DNA of 64,000 nt from Tetrapisispora phaffii CBS 4417 (taxonomy: Eukaryota; Ascomycota; Saccharomycetes; Saccharomycetales; Saccharomycetaceae): the NCBI RefSeq assembly GCF_000236905.1, contig NC_016532.1, positions 388,481-452,480 of the forward strand, in the 5' to 3' direction. Each line of letters opens with the position of its first letter. Position 1 is the first letter of the stretch. Shown in pieces: positions 61,891 to 64,000 of this stretch. The notes under the pieces were generated by a model. That model was not told the origin of the DNA, searched no databases, and saw only the letters and a list, made by a program, of their open reading frames with translations. Made by a program: the position numbers and the translations under genes.

Positions 61891-63054
61891 ATCCAACGGA
61901 GTCCCACGACCGCAATATTCGGTATACACAGTTTGAAGCAGCGACAGGGGAAAAGTTAAATTATCTATATAAAACACAAAATGGTGAATGTGTGTGTCAG
62001 TGACGACACTACCATAGCCTTTGATTTTGACATTACCAGCTACAACAGAAATTTGAGATCCTGTTCCATTCTGAAACTCTGTGAACATAGTTTTGTCGTT
62101 ACAGATGTGAACCGTACTACCGTTATCAAAGATCCAATTGTCTTTGTTAATATCAGTTTCAGCAGCAGTGATCCAGGATCGATCATTCTTCTTATTGGCA
62201 TAATGCTTAATGATGGCCGCATCTGGAAAAGCCTCCTTGAACCTAGGACATTCATTCAAGTAGTGGTCTTTTTCGCATAATTGGCACTTCCTCTTACGCT
62301 GTTTTGTACCAGCTTTCTGGGATCTGGATCTAGAGCTTGCAGTCATTGCAGTACTGTTGGCAGAAACATTGTTGGAGATAACAGAAATGACATCACTGGA
62401 GTTGATAGTCTCATTTCTTCCCAACAAATTCAAACATGTGGCCTGGTGATCAGGGTTCAATGCAATGAGCATCAGAGCCTCAAAATGATCCAGGACTTTC
62501 TGCATATTATTTTCTTTTTCACTGTCAGACAAGTAAGTGCCTCTTTCTGCAGCAATAATCTGTTTTGCAACAGTTCTAAGGGATTTACTAGCCCAGGAGT
62601 GTTGTTCTTTGATCGACTTGTTAAACATTGACTGATTCTGGTTAAATAACATGGCGGTAGTGCTAACTTTTACCCTACCGTAAGTTTCTTTTAAGAAAGC
62701 CATGACCTGAATTGATGACTGATTGAAATGAGTTGAGGTATACTTTCTAATAACAGCCTGGACATGGGCTTCGGAACTTGTCAAAATTACAGCCTTAACG
62801 GCCGTGTCCAGTAAGTTTAATACGGACTTCTTGATTATAGAATTTTCTTGAACTTCCACAGGAATTGTAGTAACGTTGCCGTTATTTTCGAAATATTCAA
62901 AAAGTTCAAGTCGAATAATAGATAGTTTATTCGAGAAGGGTGCATACCAAAAATTGAAGTTGTCTTCTCCATTTAGTTTGACGTCGAAGTAGAAGTCATT
63001 TGCGACAGGGCTCATAACCTGTTGAGTTAGTACTTGGGCGTACTGGGAAGACAT
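61873..63054 (-). pseudogene. Ty1/copia Gag with start of protease, copy 2 (3' truncated)
   Basis: 393-codon frame from the ATG at 63054. Gag capsid region occupies about 1-240, a basic KAGTKQRKRK stretch precedes a zinc knuckle CQLCEKDHYLNEC (CX2CX3HX4C), and the protease start DNGSTVHICND follows in the same frame. There is thus no Gag/Pol frameshift at this point, unlike Ty1. Homology to copy 1 ends at about 61983, and the last ~36 codons are junction sequence. Rest of pol is absent. Confidence 0.88.
61983..62260 (-). repeat. Right arm of Ty inverted repeat
   Basis: 278 bp, inverted partner of 59809-60090; spacer about 1.9 kb. Confidence 0.93.
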
Positions 63055-63065
63055 ACTGCTCTCGG

Positions 63066-63307
63066 TGTTGTTGTAATAGTAATTTGCACAATTAGTCGAG
63101 TTGTAATTGCTTATCTTCTTTTTTTCTTTTATAAATTATATATCTTTATGTCTGGGAATGAATAAATATAACTTTGTTAACACATTGCTACAAAATTATA
63201 TTTACACCCAGATCTTTTCTCCTATAACTAAATGTTATTAGTAAGGTTAATTTTCTAAGCAGTTACAATGCCGAAATATGAATTCAAGCATTACTCATAT
63301 TTCAACA
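63066..63307 (-). mobile_element. Candidate 5' LTR of Ty copy 2
   Basis: A 242-bp segment bounded by TGTTG (63066-63070) and CAACA (63303-63307), the classic Ty LTR termini, placed directly upstream of Gag (11 bases from the ATG). It contains a TATA-rich stretch near 63128-63140. No second copy in the window confirms it, and I could not identify a primer-binding site. Confidence 0.4.
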
Positions 63308-63619
63308 CTTTTTAATTATAAATATCTGGTTCTAACCTGTTTCCATTTTACAAACTATAACCATCAGTATGAACTTACAGTTTTTATAGAAAGTTATATG
63401 TTGTTCTTTTCTAAATTTCTTGCAAGACGGTAGTAGTCGTAAGAATACAAAATAACTAAACCTTGTAAATTATTTAAATTTCGAAACAGACGTCTAGAAT
63501 ATACTTTCAAGAAACAAATTGGATTAACTAAGTGAAATAACGTAATTGATGTTTTGGCATATAAATTTTTACTACATATGTTTTACAAAAGAAAATGCAA
63601 GCAAGCTTACTTAAATAAA
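63308..63619. other. Intergenic between Ty copy 2 and the right-edge gene
   Basis: About 310 bp of AT-rich DNA. No feature is recognised. Confidence 0.4.
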
Positions 63620-64000
63620 CTATAAACCATTATCACATTTTGACCATTCATAGATGTTTGTATTATCGGCATACCACAATCTAAAAGATCCATACCAATC
63701 ACAATTTTTGTTTGCTTCATCACATACATATGTTTTATAATAGTCGAATAAATAACCATCATAGCCCGAATCATTAACTCCATTTGGTGCTGCATGATTT
63801 GAAATTACTGTTGCAGCATCATAAACACCAGAAGAAGATGTACTCAAAAGATAGTTTTCATTTCTGCGATAGTCAACACTGACTTGTCCATGACATAGAG
63901 GGAATAAGTTAGTCCTCCTTTTAGATAAAGTGCTATTGGTTAAAGCAGCTTTAGCAGTGACCACACCGTTACCATAACTTTCTGATGAATAAAGTACGTT
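63620..64000 (-). CDS. C-terminal part of an unrecognised, possibly secreted protein (5' end beyond window)
   Basis: The frame is open to base 64000 and ends in TAG at 63620-63622, giving at least 126 residues. No ATG is visible inside; the first in-frame candidate at 63964 is a GTG, so the start is outside. Features seen: a tribasic SKRRT that could be a Kex2-type cleavage site, four cysteines downstream (LCHGQ, VCDEANKNCDW, KCDNG), many Tyr/Trp/Asn/Gly residues and no membrane segment. A dibasic site followed by a small Cys-containing domain is seen in secreted precursors, including some killer-toxin-like proteins, but I have no specific match. Function unknown. Confidence 0.55.
   Translation of the reverse strand, partial: NVLYSSESYGNGVVTAKAALTNSTLSKRRTNLFPLCHGQVSVDYRRNENYLLSTSSSGVYDAATVISNHAAPNGVNDSGYDGYLFDYYKTYVCDEANKNCDWYGSFRLWYADNTNIYEWSKCDNGL

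Noticed and set aside
1..64000. tRNA genes
   Set aside because: I scanned intergenic regions for B-box sequences (GGTTCGANTCC and its complement) and saw no acceptable match, including near the Ty fragments where tRNAs are often found. A covariance search could still find one.

Overview
The window is nuclear DNA of a budding yeast (Saccharomycetaceae). The genes are intron-poor and closely packed, the DNA is AT-rich, and nearly every protein is recognisable against Saccharomyces cerevisiae. Gene order and strand match two S. cerevisiae segments shuffled together: YNR033W-YNR052C (chromosome XIV) and YCR075W-A-YCR095C (chromosome III), which are whole-genome-duplication (WGD) sister regions. 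From memory of that ancestral order, SOL1/2, ERS1, ARC35, ZRG17, TRX3, ABP1 and MSH3 are missing here. This points to a post-WGD species outside Saccharomyces that fractionated the duplicated region differently. I cannot name the species.

Layout. 1-9.9 kb: ABZ1 (cut by the left edge), an LMBR1-type membrane protein, EGO2, FUB1, PAT1 and MRPS12. 9.9-25.4 kb: PTC6, RSM19, DBP6, SRB8, AHC2, MRX15 (YNR040W), COQ2 and MVD1. 25.8-30 kb: TUP1, CSM1 and a LYAR-like zinc-finger gene, in an unusually GC-rich island. 30.5-38 kb: an Aga1/Fig2-type wall protein, a DUF866 gene, PET494 and TRM112. 38.4-59 kb: FPK1, CDC39, CDC50, MSO1, LYS9, a probable H/ACA snoRNA (snR49), OCA4, BRE5 and POP2. 59.8-63.3 kb: two truncated Ty1/copia copies tail to tail, sharing a 280-bp inverted repeat that is identical apart from the length of an AC run. 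63.6-64 kb: the 3' end of an unrecognised, possibly secreted protein, cut by the right edge.

Functional threads: mRNA decay (PAT1, CDC39, POP2), transcription (SRB8, AHC2, TUP1), ribosome biogenesis (DBP6, TRM112, the LYAR-like gene and snR49, all with PAC or PAC/RRPE promoter modules), mitochondrial translation and membrane assembly (MRPS12, RSM19, PET494, MRX15), isoprenoid and quinone synthesis (MVD1, COQ2), and lipid flippase control (FPK1, CDC50).

Non-coding highlights are several near-perfect palindromes, including a spacerless 42-bp one upstream of MRX15, a CACGTG/Reb1 cluster between TUP1 and CSM1, and a 4 x 21-bp tandem repeat upstream of POP2. Gene names rest on recognition from memory and on synteny; no database search was run.
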